Origin: Candidatus Anammoxibacter sp.
GTDB taxonomy: Bacteria; Planctomycetota; Brocadiia; Brocadiales; Anammoxibacteraceae
DNA: 55,990 bases
NCBI GenBank assembly: GCA_021777055.1
Contig: JAIQZO010000110.1
Location: forward strand, 1 to 55,990
Direction of reading: 5' to 3'
Shown: piece by piece, positions 8,360 to 15,415 of the stretch
How positions within the stretch are numbered: the stretch's first letter is position 1
Layout: every line of letters begins with the position of its first letter
The notes under the pieces: generated by a model
Told to the model about the DNA's origin: nothing
The model's database searches: none
Seen by the model: only the letters and a program-made list of their open reading frames with translations
Position numbers and translations under genes: made by a program

Positions 8360-9634
8360 TCACTCTCCGGCTGCGGCCTCAATACCTTTTTTATGATTTA
8401 CAGTGGTAAGTACTAGTGTACCACTCACAAAGAAGATAATAATTGATAAGATGCTTAATCTGCTGGAACCAGTTAATTGACCTACTAAACCGAAGATCAG
8501 AGGTCCTATGATCCCTGAGAATTTACTACTAACGCTATAAAAACCGAAGAATTCTGCAGACCGGGATTTAGGTATCATAGATGCAAACATTGACCGGCTT
8601 AGAGTTTGTGCTCCTCCTTGTACCGTGGCAACTAATATGGCCAATAACCAGAAATGGAACGCTGTTTGTGTAAAATATCCTAAGACAGAGATGATTGTAT
8701 AAACGGCTAACGTTAAAATAATCGAATTTTTAGTGCCTAATTTCTTGGGAAGCCGTCCAAAAAGAACGGTGAAAGGGATTCCCGCGAATTGTACCATTAA
8801 GATTGCCCCTATCAAGTGTGCTTCTCCAATCCCGATTTCAGTTCCAAAAATAACTGCCATTACTATTATTGTTCCTATACCGTCATTGTAGAGCCAGAAG
8901 GCGATTAAGAATTTCACCAGCTCTTTAAATTTACGTATCTCTTTAAATGTGCGGTTAAGGCTTTGGAACCCGGCCTTTATAGGGTTCGTATTATTAGTAG
9001 ATGTTGTTAGTGATTTAGGTTCTGTAACATTCTTAATGATGGGGATGGAGAAAACAAGCCACCAGGCTGCCACTGTACAAAAAGAGATCTTTGACGCCCA
9101 TGTCTTATCGGATATTCCGAATAGGTGAGGTTTCATAATCATTGTGAGGTTGATTAATAGAAGTATGCCGCCACCTAAATATCCGTAAGCGTATCCATTT
9201 GCAGAGACTTGGTCTATCTCTTTCGGTCTTGCCACGTGTGGTAATAGACTATCGTAAAATATGTTTGCACCTGAAAACCCTATTCTTCCGAAGATGTAGA
9301 CCAATGATGCGTAAAACCACATTCCATTTCCAATGGCTATCATTGACGTTGTGGCTACTATACCCATAGCTGCAAATCCAAATAAAAATTTCTTCCTTGT
9401 TGCACTGTGGTCGGAAATGGCGCCTAGAACTGGTGCGGCTAACGCAATGACAAGCATAGCAATAGTGTTTGTAAATGCCCAATAACTACTGGCCGTTGTT
9501 TTATCAAGATTTGCGGCTGCAACAAGGCTGTAAAAGGCCGGAAATAGAGCAGTCATAATTGTTGTGGCAAAAGCTGAGTTTGCCCAATCATACATCTGCC
9601 AACTACGTATAATTTTTTTATGTTTATTGCTCAT
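8360..9634 (-). CDS. MFS transporter, UMF1/Atg22-like family
   Basis: The 424-residue inner-membrane protein has about 12 predicted membrane segments. Its N-terminal signature RSWQMYDWANSAFATTIMTA is diagnostic of the bacterial UMF1 branch of the major facilitator superfamily, related to the yeast vacuolar effluxer Atg22. A GAISDHSATRKKFLF loop matches the MFS motif A region between helices 2 and 3, and a second FGRLPKKLG loop lies in the second half. The substrate is unknown for most of the family; amino acid or peptide export is suggested by Atg22 only. The gene is alone on its strand, with repeat-rich spacers on both sides. Confidence 0.85.
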   Translation of the reverse strand: MSNKHKKIIRSWQMYDWANSAFATTIMTALFPAFYSLVAAANLDKTTASSYWAFTNTIAMLVIALAAPVLGAISDHSATRKKFLFGFAAMGIVATTSMIAIGNGMWFYASLVYIFGRIGFSGANIFYDSLLPHVARPKEIDQVSANGYAYGYLGGGILLLINLTMIMKPHLFGISDKTWASKISFCTVAAWWLVFSIPIIKNVTEPKSLTTSTNNTNPIKAGFQSLNRTFKEIRKFKELVKFLIAFWLYNDGIGTIIVMAVIFGTEIGIGEAHLIGAILMVQFAGIPFTVLFGRLPKKLGTKNSIILTLAVYTIISVLGYFTQTAFHFWLLAILVATVQGGAQTLSRSMFASMIPKSRSAEFFGFYSVSSKFSGIIGPLIFGLVGQLTGSSRLSILSIIIFFVSGTLVLTTVNHKKGIEAAAGE

Positions 9635-9833
9635 GACTGATGATATTCTATCTCAAAGTTAGGCGTTGTCCAGAGATAATTCCTAACTTCCCGTTTTTAA
9701 TAAACAGTATTGTTTAGTGTCATTACACACCCCGTCTGCTACGCCGCCACCCCTCTTTCTAGAGGGGATAATAAAGCATGTGGGTTTTAGTTTATAGGTC
9801 ATTGCTTTAAATTACACAGGATGTGTTTCTTTT

Positions 9834-9930
9834 CTGTTGCGAGAGCATCCCATTAACTGTGTCTAATAAGCAAAACGATACAGAGTATAGTTAATGTCAG
9901 ATTAGCTCAAGTCTGAGACTTGAACCAGCA
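9834..9930 (+). repeat. Partial copy of the hairpin-ended ~160-bp element
   Basis: This keeps the right-hand half of the element seen complete at 15190-15350 and 24302-24460: a GTTGCGAG remnant, CAAAAC.ATACAGAGTAT, AATGTCAGATTAG and the terminal hairpin CAAGTCTGAGACTTG. The left terminal hairpin is absent. Confidence 0.65.
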
Positions 9931-10259
9931 GCAGATATATTTAATTTTACTTTATGGTAATGAGTCCTCCGTTGGCGTTAATTAAATAGTATAGGAATTT
10001 TCATTTTAAGATTCAGATAGTTGTTTCTTTTCTAATCGAATCAAACCTGAAGGTTTGAGTTACATTTCGTAACTCAAGGCTTTAGCCTTGATGATGTATG
10101 GGGAGAGATATCCGTTTGTGATAGGAGGCGCTTCTTTTTGGAGATTCTAGTCCGCCGTTGGCGTTAATTAAATAGTATAGGAATTTTCATTTTTTGCTGA
10201 ATGCGTTTTTTTAGAGCCAAGATATAACTATTGTATTTGTTCTGAGTTAAAATGTATTA

Positions 10260-10284
10260 TGGGTTGCGTGATAGCGAAACCCAT
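10260..10284. repeat. GGGTTgcgtgatagcgAAACCCA palindromic repeat
   Basis: An imperfect palindrome of the family TGGGTT-N-GATAGCG-AAACCCA. Other copies are at 14886-14913 and 37139-37166, and a doubled, inverted version at 23891-23960. All lie between genes. Confidence 0.6.
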
Positions 10285-10332
10285 CAGAAATTCTATAGTC
10301 TTAATCTTAATAGCTGTGCGTGGTTTTAGATT

Positions 10333-10602
10333 AAGATTATAAATTACAGTTAATGTAAAACAGGAAGATTTAAAGATATTCAAAATACCCCAACGGGGTT
10401 AAACATACTAGCCCAGGGTAGCGCCCTGGGTTAAAGATAACCTTTAAATCGCACCCTGAATGGGTGCAACATATTTTTCCGATTCATCGCCAATGTATGT
10501 TACGCCCTTACAGGGCTAAATCTTTTTGTATTTTTACCCCAGGGCGTTGCCCTGGGCTGGTATATCCGCCCCTTTCAGGGTCAAATAAGAGCTATACTCA
10601 TA
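10333..10602 (+). repeat. 270-bp multi-hairpin element, copy 1
   Basis: This stretch matches 40009-40279 along its full length. It contains consecutive G+C-rich hairpins in an AT-rich background: ACCCCAACGGGGT (10387-10399), CCCAGGG-TAGCG-CCCTGGG (about 10412-10430), GCACCCTGAATGGGTGC (about 10451-10468), GCCCTTACAGGGC (10504-10516), CCCAGGGCGTTGCCCTGGG (about 10538-10556) and CCCTTTCAGGG (about 10570-10580). The second and fifth hairpins are near-complementary to each other as well, so alternative long-range pairing is possible. There is no open reading frame. Structured RNA and cruciform DNA are both possible. Confidence 0.8.
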
Positions 10603-10615
10603 ATTAATGGTAATC

Positions 10616-10697
10616 ATTGTGTGTGGATTAAGATTAAGAGTATGATTAGGATTAAGATTTTAAATGCAAAACGTTCTCCGAAGGCACTAATTAAATA
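10616..10697 (+). repeat. AT-rich dispersed element, variant copy
   Basis: GTGTGGATTAAGATTAAGAG, then ATTAGGATTAAGATTTTAAA and a TCCGAAGGCACTAATTAAAT core. The same order of blocks occurs at 15014-15120, 24125-24230 and 39813-39906. This copy lacks the GTATAGGAATTTTCATTTT tail. Confidence 0.6.
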
Positions 10698-11057
10698 TGT
10701 GAAAGATATCTTACAATATATGTTTAGATGTTTTGCGAGGATATTGGGACTGCTCGGGAGGATTTGGTTGTCGACTGTATTTCAATGGTGAGAAGGCATT
10801 TTTGTCAATGGGCTTAATTAATAAGAATAATTGAGATCCAGTCACAATCTAACATTATATTTTCCATTGTTGCTGGTTATTGTGGTATTGGTGTTTTTGA
10901 TGGCGATCCATATTTGGCATATGTTGTCTTTATGATCTTTGAGATCAAGAAGAGGCATAAATGGAACCAAATGGTAGTTATTTATCGAAAGGGAATGTTT
11001 GGTTGATTTATTGGCAGATATCATTGAAGCATTGTGGCATATAAGAGATGGAAGTAA

Positions 11058-11088
11058 GTGAATGGGGATTTTATAAATCCCCATTCAC
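11058..11088 (-). terminator. Strong hairpin downstream of dnaK
   Basis: Perfect 13-bp arms GTGAATGGGGATT / AATCCCCATTCAC with a 5-base loop lie 39 bases past the dnaK stop. No clear T-run follows in the minus-strand direction, so it may protect the 3' end rather than terminate by the classical intrinsic route. Confidence 0.5.
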
Positions 11089-11126
11089 GAACAACCTCTG
11101 TTTACTTTTTTCTCCTTAAACCATAA

Positions 11127-13049
11127 TTAACTCTTCACCGAGAATTCGGCGTCAACAAGATCCTCTTCCTTTTCCTCTTTTTTCATTTCATCACCGCATG
11201 AGTTATCATGGCTACATGTTTCAGACTGACACCCTTTTTCTGCTTCAGGGGAAATATTTTTATACATTTCCTCTGCCATTTTCTGCGATGCTTGTGTCAA
11301 CTCTTCGATCGCACTCTTAATCTCATCCGGATTATTAGAATCCTTTGCAGACTTCAGTTTTTCCACTGCAGAGGTGATAGTCGCCTTCTCCGAATCGTCT
11401 ATTTTATCCCCATTTTCACTCAAAGTCTTTTCGGTAGTATAAATCAACTGTTCAGACTGATTTTGCAGGTCAACAAGTTCTCTCTTCTTGCTGTCTTCTT
11501 CGGAATGCAGTTCCGCTTCCTCTTGCATTTTCTTTATTTCATTCTCTGAAAGACCGGATGAAGATTGTATAGAGATTGACTGCTCCTTACCGGTTCCTAA
11601 ATCTTTTGCATGTACGTTTAAGATACCATTGGCATCTATATCAAAGGAGACCTCTATTTGCGGAACCCCTCTGGCTGCCGAAGGTAAACCTGTTAATTGA
11701 AAACGGCCAAGTGTTCTATTATCCGCCGCCATTGGTCTTTCACCCTGAAGAATATGTATGTCTACAGAGGTCTGACTATCTGCTGCTGTTGTAAACACCT
11801 CTTTTTTATTAGTTGGAATTGTCGTGTTTTTCTGTATTAATGCCGTGGACACATTTCCAAGGGTCTCTATACCCAGAGAGAGAGGAGTCACATCAAGGAG
11901 CAAGATGTCATTAACGTCACCTGAAAGTACCGCGCCCTGAATTGCGGCGCCTACTGCAACCACCTCATCCGGGTTAACACTCTTGTTAGGCTCTTTTCCA
12001 AAAATATTTTTTACTACCTCTTGGACTTTAGGTATTCTTGAGGAACCACCAACTAAGACCACGTCACTGATATCGGCCACATCTATTTTGGCATCTTTAA
12101 TGGCTGTTTCACAAGGTTTTTTGCATCTTTCCACAAGATTATCTACCAATTGTTCAAATGTCGCTCTGGTGATTGACGCAGTTAAATGCTTTGGTCCTGA
12201 ATCATCTGCTGTAATAAACGGCAAATTAATATCCGTTGATGTGGAAGTGGAAAGTTCGCATTTTGCTTTTTCTGCCGCTTCATTTAACCGTTGCAAGGCC
12301 ATTGCATCATTACGAAGCTCTATACCATGTTCCTTCTTAAACTCATCAGCAATATAATCGCGAAGTACAACATCAAAATCGTCTCCACCTAAATGTGTGT
12401 CTCCGTTAGTTGCCAGCACCTGGAATACACCGTCATCAACATCAAGTATAGAGATATCAAACGTTCCTCCACCGAGGTCAAATACCACTATCTTCTTTGC
12501 CCCTTTTTTATCAAGGCCAAAAGCAAGAGAAGCTGCAGTGGGCTCATTAATTATACGTTTTACATTAAGCCCTGCGATTTTCCCCGCATCTTTTGTGGCT
12601 TGACGTTGGCTATCATTAAAATATGCAGGAACTGTAATAACCGCATCTTGAACAGTTTCTCCTAAATACTCCTCCGCTGTTTTCTTGAGGTTTTGCAATA
12701 CCATTGCCGATATCTCTGGAGGTGTATACTGTTTTCCGTTTATATCTACTTTTACCAGATCCTCCGGCGAACCTACTATTTTAAAGGGGACAGACTTTTC
12801 CTCACTTCCAACCTCATTATGTCTTCTACCCATGAACCTCTTTATAGAAGATATTGTCTTTGTCGGATTAATAACACCTTGACGCTTCGCCAGCTGACCT
12901 ACTAATCGTTCACTCTTGTCAGTGAAAGCGACGACTGAGGGAGTTATCCTGTTGCCTTCAGCGTTGGTTATAACCGTTGCCTGATCTCCCTCCATAACTG
13001 CTACAACTGAATTTGTTGTACCAAGATCTATTCCTATCATTTTTGCCAT
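11127..13049 (-). CDS. dnaK: Molecular chaperone DnaK (Hsp70)
   Basis: A 640-residue, full-length Hsp70: ATP-dependent folding of unfolded proteins in the cytoplasm with DnaJ and GrpE. Signature 1 IGIDLGTTNS is at residues 5-14, signature 2 VFDLGGGTFDISIL near 190-203, and signature 3 VVLVGGSSRIPKVQ near 330. The substrate-binding domain follows, with LDVTPLSLGIET at its start. The C-terminus ends DLVDAEFSVKS, a variant of the usual E-rich EEVVDAEF tail, and just before it is a cysteine/histidine cluster GCQSETCSHDNSCGDE that typical DnaKs lack. ATG at 13049 has GAGGA upstream. Two hsp20 genes precede it on the same strand; grpE and dnaJ are not in the window. Confidence 0.97.
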   Translation of the reverse strand: MAKMIGIDLGTTNSVVAVMEGDQATVITNAEGNRITPSVVAFTDKSERLVGQLAKRQGVINPTKTISSIKRFMGRRHNEVGSEEKSVPFKIVGSPEDLVKVDINGKQYTPPEISAMVLQNLKKTAEEYLGETVQDAVITVPAYFNDSQRQATKDAGKIAGLNVKRIINEPTAASLAFGLDKKGAKKIVVFDLGGGTFDISILDVDDGVFQVLATNGDTHLGGDDFDVVLRDYIADEFKKEHGIELRNDAMALQRLNEAAEKAKCELSTSTSTDINLPFITADDSGPKHLTASITRATFEQLVDNLVERCKKPCETAIKDAKIDVADISDVVLVGGSSRIPKVQEVVKNIFGKEPNKSVNPDEVVAVGAAIQGAVLSGDVNDILLLDVTPLSLGIETLGNVSTALIQKNTTIPTNKKEVFTTAADSQTSVDIHILQGERPMAADNRTLGRFQLTGLPSAARGVPQIEVSFDIDANGILNVHAKDLGTGKEQSISIQSSSGLSENEIKKMQEEAELHSEEDSKKRELVDLQNQSEQLIYTTEKTLSENGDKIDDSEKATITSAVEKLKSAKDSNNPDEIKSAIEELTQASQKMAEEMYKNISPEAEKGCQSETCSHDNSCGDEMKKEEKEEDLVDAEFSVKS

Positions 13050-13140
13050 TTAATTTTCCTCTTATTTAATATTTCTTCTTTAAAATAAATTCTGATTAAA
13101 TTCACATTTCAACCTCAATTAATATATCAGCTGTAAAACT

Positions 13141-13189
13141 ATTTTGTTTTCAGCGTTCAGATATAAGATTTGAACGCTGAAAACAAAAT
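13141..13189. promoter_or_regulatory. Perfect 19-bp inverted repeat between hsp20 and dnaK
   Basis: ATTTTGTTTTCAGCGTTCA (13141-13159) and its exact reverse complement (13171-13189) flank an 11-base loop. It lies 92 bases before the dnaK start and 107 bases after the hsp20 stop, all minus strand. It could be an operator, a processing or pausing hairpin, or a partial terminator. It is not a CIRCE element (TTAGCACTC-N9-GAGTGCTAA). Confidence 0.55.
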
Positions 13190-13295
13190 TATGCTAAAAA
13201 CTGATTTCAGAACATAATGTTCATTTGCTCCTTATTTCTTACCGTTTTAGCATTCAACTATACGGTTTGAAGACGGATTGTAAAGTTAGAGTTTA

Positions 13296-13763
13296 TCACT
13301 CAACGTTAACAGAGATACGTTTTATTTTAGCCTCATCCTTTTTTGGAAGTTTTAATTCAAGAACACCGTCTTTGTAAGTCGCAGTGGCTTTATCCCATTC
13401 TACTTTCGATGGAAGTTCTATACTCCTGTTAAAGCTTCCATAAAATCTTTCAGACCTGAAGCAATTCTCTTCCCTGACTTCATTCTCTCTCTTTTTTTCA
13501 CCTTTGATGGTTAGGATATCATCCTCTATTGAGACATCTATATCCTCTTTCTTCAAACCCGGAATATCCGCCTTAACCATCAACTCATTATCCGAATCAT
13601 AGACATCAATTGAAGGGCTCCATTCACTCTCAAACAGCCCGTTATCTCTACCGATTAATTTTGACACAGGTTTGAAAAAGTTGCTTATGTCCTTCTGCAG
13701 ATTATCAAACCCGTCAAACGATTCAGACCAGAAATCTCTCTTTTTATTTGGGATGGTATTCAT
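13296..13763 (-). CDS. Small heat-shock protein, Hsp20/alpha-crystallin
   Basis: The 155-residue protein has the alpha-crystallin domain at about 45-150: WSPSIDVYDSDNELMVKADI opens it, followed by PGLKKEDIDVSIEDDILTIK and the conserved A-x-x-x-n-GVLEL motif (ATYKDGVLELKLPK). It ends KIKRISVNVE, typical of class A bacterial Hsp20s. Small heat-shock proteins hold unfolding proteins for DnaK, so the position directly upstream of dnaK fits. ATG at 13763 is preceded by AGGAG. It lies 42 bases after the first hsp20 gene. Confidence 0.95.
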   Translation of the reverse strand: MNTIPNKKRDFWSESFDGFDNLQKDISNFFKPVSKLIGRDNGLFESEWSPSIDVYDSDNELMVKADIPGLKKEDIDVSIEDDILTIKGEKKRENEVREENCFRSERFYGSFNRSIELPSKVEWDKATATYKDGVLELKLPKKDEAKIKRISVNVE

Positions 13764-13805
13764 TTTAATTAGCTCCTATCTTAGTAAACGTTTTATTTAA
13801 CAATA

Positions 13806-14174
13806 TTAATTTATTTTGAGTTTCTTTGGCTCTGTCTCTTCCACTTTAGGCAATGTTAATTTAAGAACTCCATTTTCATACTTTGCGTTAATTGATTCTT
13901 TCTTGACCATGGAACCTAGAGTAAAGCTACGCCTGTATTCAATGTGGCCTCTTTCTTTGTAAAGTGTACTATATCCTTCGGGAGCACTGTTGCCTCTCTG
14001 TTTGCCCACAATGGTCAGGTCGTTACCATTAAGTTCCAAATCTATATCCTCACGTGTTAGACCAACCATTTCCGCTTCTAAAATCACCTCTTTCTCTTTT
14101 TCTATAATATTAGTTAAAGGTGATATCACATTTGTATTCTCTTTTTCCACTTCTAAGGTAGCTTGCCCGTTCAT
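13806..14174 (-). CDS. Small heat-shock protein, Hsp20/alpha-crystallin (second, divergent)
   Basis: A 122-residue Hsp20 with a short N-terminal arm. The domain is marked by KEKEVILEAEMVGLTREDID, DLTIVGKQRG, the loop GHIEYRRSFTLG and the hallmark AKYENGVLKLTLPK, ending in a KKLKIN tail. The sequence is clearly different from the 155-residue neighbour, so this is an old paralogue pair that may form mixed oligomers. GAGGAG precedes ATG at 14174. It is probably the first gene of an hsp20-hsp20(-dnaK) heat-shock unit; no CIRCE or convincing sigma-32 promoter was recognised upstream. Confidence 0.93.
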   Translation of the reverse strand: MNGQATLEVEKENTNVISPLTNIIEKEKEVILEAEMVGLTREDIDLELNGNDLTIVGKQRGNSAPEGYSTLYKERGHIEYRRSFTLGSMVKKESINAKYENGVLKLTLPKVEETEPKKLKIN

Positions 14175-14885
14175 AATAAATCTCCTCTTTATTCTAAAAG
14201 TTTTTTAAGTTTGATAGAGAAATGTCTCATATTAATATTAAAACTATTTACTTATTTATTTTCTAAATAAAACTTAAAAGTTCAAATAGCTATTCTTTAT
14301 TTATTTACCATAACTATATAATATATTCGCAATAAACATGCCAAACTGTGTAAAGTCTGTATATCAATGGAGTAAGCGAAAGATGCTGTTTGGGCAGACA
14401 ATAGAAATGGACATTATGTCCTCCTTATAGGTAGGTAAATTTGTCCTATAGGGCAAAATGTCCTAGTACACCGTATAGCTTCATTTTTCTAGTGAAATGC
14501 TCTTTGTGATGTATGAAGTTTACATGTAAACCACTCAAACCTAAAGGTATGAGTTACATTAGTGAAGAGTCGTTTTGTGATGTAACTCATGGCTTTAGCC
14601 TTGAGGCTATAACCAGAAAATTAATGGCTGACGCAATACTAGTATGTGTTATATATATTAGTTGTAGGTGCTTTATTTTAACCTAAACCATGTAATGTAT
14701 TGTTGATGTCAGATTAGTTCAAGTCGGAGCCTTGAACCAGCAACAGAAGTATGTAAAGTTAGTCTATGGCAAAGAGTCTGCCACTGGTGCTACTTTAATA
14801 GTATAGGAATTTCCATATTGGGCTGAATACGTTTTTTTTTAGTGCCAAGGTGTAATTATTGTACTTGTTATGAGATAAAATGTAG

Positions 14886-14913
14886 GATGGGTTAAGGGAT
14901 AGCGAAACCCATC
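14886..14913. repeat. GGGTTaagggatagcgAAACCC palindromic repeat
   Basis: Same family as 10260-10284 and 37139-37166, ending GAAACCCATC, and followed as at 37139 by AATAATTnT. Confidence 0.6.
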
Positions 14914-15013
14914 AATAATTCTGCGGCCCAAAAAACTTTTCTCCGTTAGTTTTTTTAATATCGAACCGCAGAACAAGGAGCTGCAGAATTATGAAGGAGG
15001 CCCATCATCATAA

Positions 15014-15120
15014 TTGAAGTGTGTGGATTAAGATTATGAGTACGATTAGGATTAAGATTTTAAAAGCAAAAAGTCCGCCGAATGCGTTAATTAAATAGTA
15101 TAGGAATTTTCATTTTGGGG
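15014..15120 (+). repeat. AT-rich dispersed element, full copy
   Basis: Block order: GTGTGGATTAAGATTATGAG, ACGATTAGGATTAAGATTTT, AAAAGTCCGCCGAATGCGTT, AATTAAATAGTATAGGAATT, TTCATTTTGGGG. It is shared with 24125-24230 and, more diverged, 39813-39906. Shorter tail-only copies occur at 9966, 10149, 14776, 23966 and 39546. Confidence 0.7.
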
Positions 15121-15189
15121 CGAATACGTTATTTTGTTGGTGTTTAGGCGGAACTGTTGTGTATAACATGAGTTATGTTGCTTGTTGCA

Positions 15190-15350
15190 GTTGGTTCAAA
15201 TCTCCAGATTTGAATCACATCTGACTTTAACGCAACTCTGTTGCGAGTAAAAGAGATTAATGTTTACAGATAATTGGTTGTGTCCAAAATGCAAAACCAT
15301 ACAGAGTATTGTTAATGTCAGATTAGTTCAAGTCAGAGACTTGAACTAAC
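15190..15350 (+). repeat. Hairpin-ended ~160-bp element, full copy
   Basis: Left end GTTGGTTCAAATCTCCAGAT forms a hairpin with ATTTGAATC. Then come CTGACTTTAACGCAACTCTG and TTGCGAG, a roughly 60-base centre, ACAGAGTATTGTTAATGTCA, and the right hairpin TTCAAGTC-AGA-GACTTGAAC. The two ends are also inverted copies of each other. Other full copies are at 24302-24460 and 26468-26615. Confidence 0.75.
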
Positions 15351-15360
15351 AACGTACCAA

Positions 15361-15415
15361 ATAATAGTACGATTAAGAGCTAGAGGTGAAAAGTCAGCCG
15401 AATGCGTTAATTAAA
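15361..15415 (+). repeat. AT-rich repeat overlapping the 3' end of the sigma-54 activator
   Basis: GTACGATTAAGAG...AAAAGTCAGCCGAATGCGTT AATTAAAC is a truncated copy of the AT-rich element. It supplies the stop codon and the last codons (EFN) of the minus-strand activator gene, so the repeat seems to have defined the protein's present C-terminus. Confidence 0.55.

Larger units (their letters stand above)
9635..11126. other. 1.5-kb gene-free region packed with dispersed repeats
   Basis: No credible gene is seen. In order it holds: a partial copy of the hairpin-ended element (about 9834-9930); AT-rich tail repeats (9966-10008 and 10149-10194, GTATAGGAATTTTCATTTT); a palindromic pair AAACCTGAAGGTTTGAG and AAGGCTTTAGCCTT (about 10046-10092); a GGGTT..AACCC palindrome (10260-10284); the 270-bp multi-hairpin element (10333-10602); a longer copy of the AT-rich element (10616-10697); and a hairpin at the dnaK 3' end. 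Confidence 0.75.
14175..15406. other. 1.2-kb repeat-rich region upstream of the heat-shock genes
   Basis: No gene is seen. Contents in order: AT-rich leader; a GGACATTATGTCC palindrome (about 14409-14421); a pair of AAACCTAAAGGTATGAG and GGCTTTAGCC blocks (about 14536-14610); partial hairpin-ended element (14692-14743); AT-rich tail repeat (14776-14818); GGGTT palindrome (14886-14913); a block shared with 39648-39709 (14939-14998, GCAGAACAAGGAGCTGCAGA); full AT-rich element (15014-15120); full hairpin-ended element (15190-15350); and a last AT-rich repeat reaching into the next gene. Confidence 0.7.

Noticed and set aside
10842..11084. 80-codon minus-strand frame downstream of dnaK
   Set aside because: It overlaps the dnaK 3' hairpin, its composition is unlike a protein (many Asn/Thr/Ile runs), and there is no ribosome binding site or family resemblance.
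13141..13189. CIRCE (HrcA) operator
   Set aside because: Arm sequence and spacer length do not match TTAGCACTC-N9-GAGTGCTAA.
9834..15350. CRISPR array suggested by many spaced short repeats
   Set aside because: Repeats are not evenly spaced, belong to several families, occur in both orientations, and no cas gene is present.
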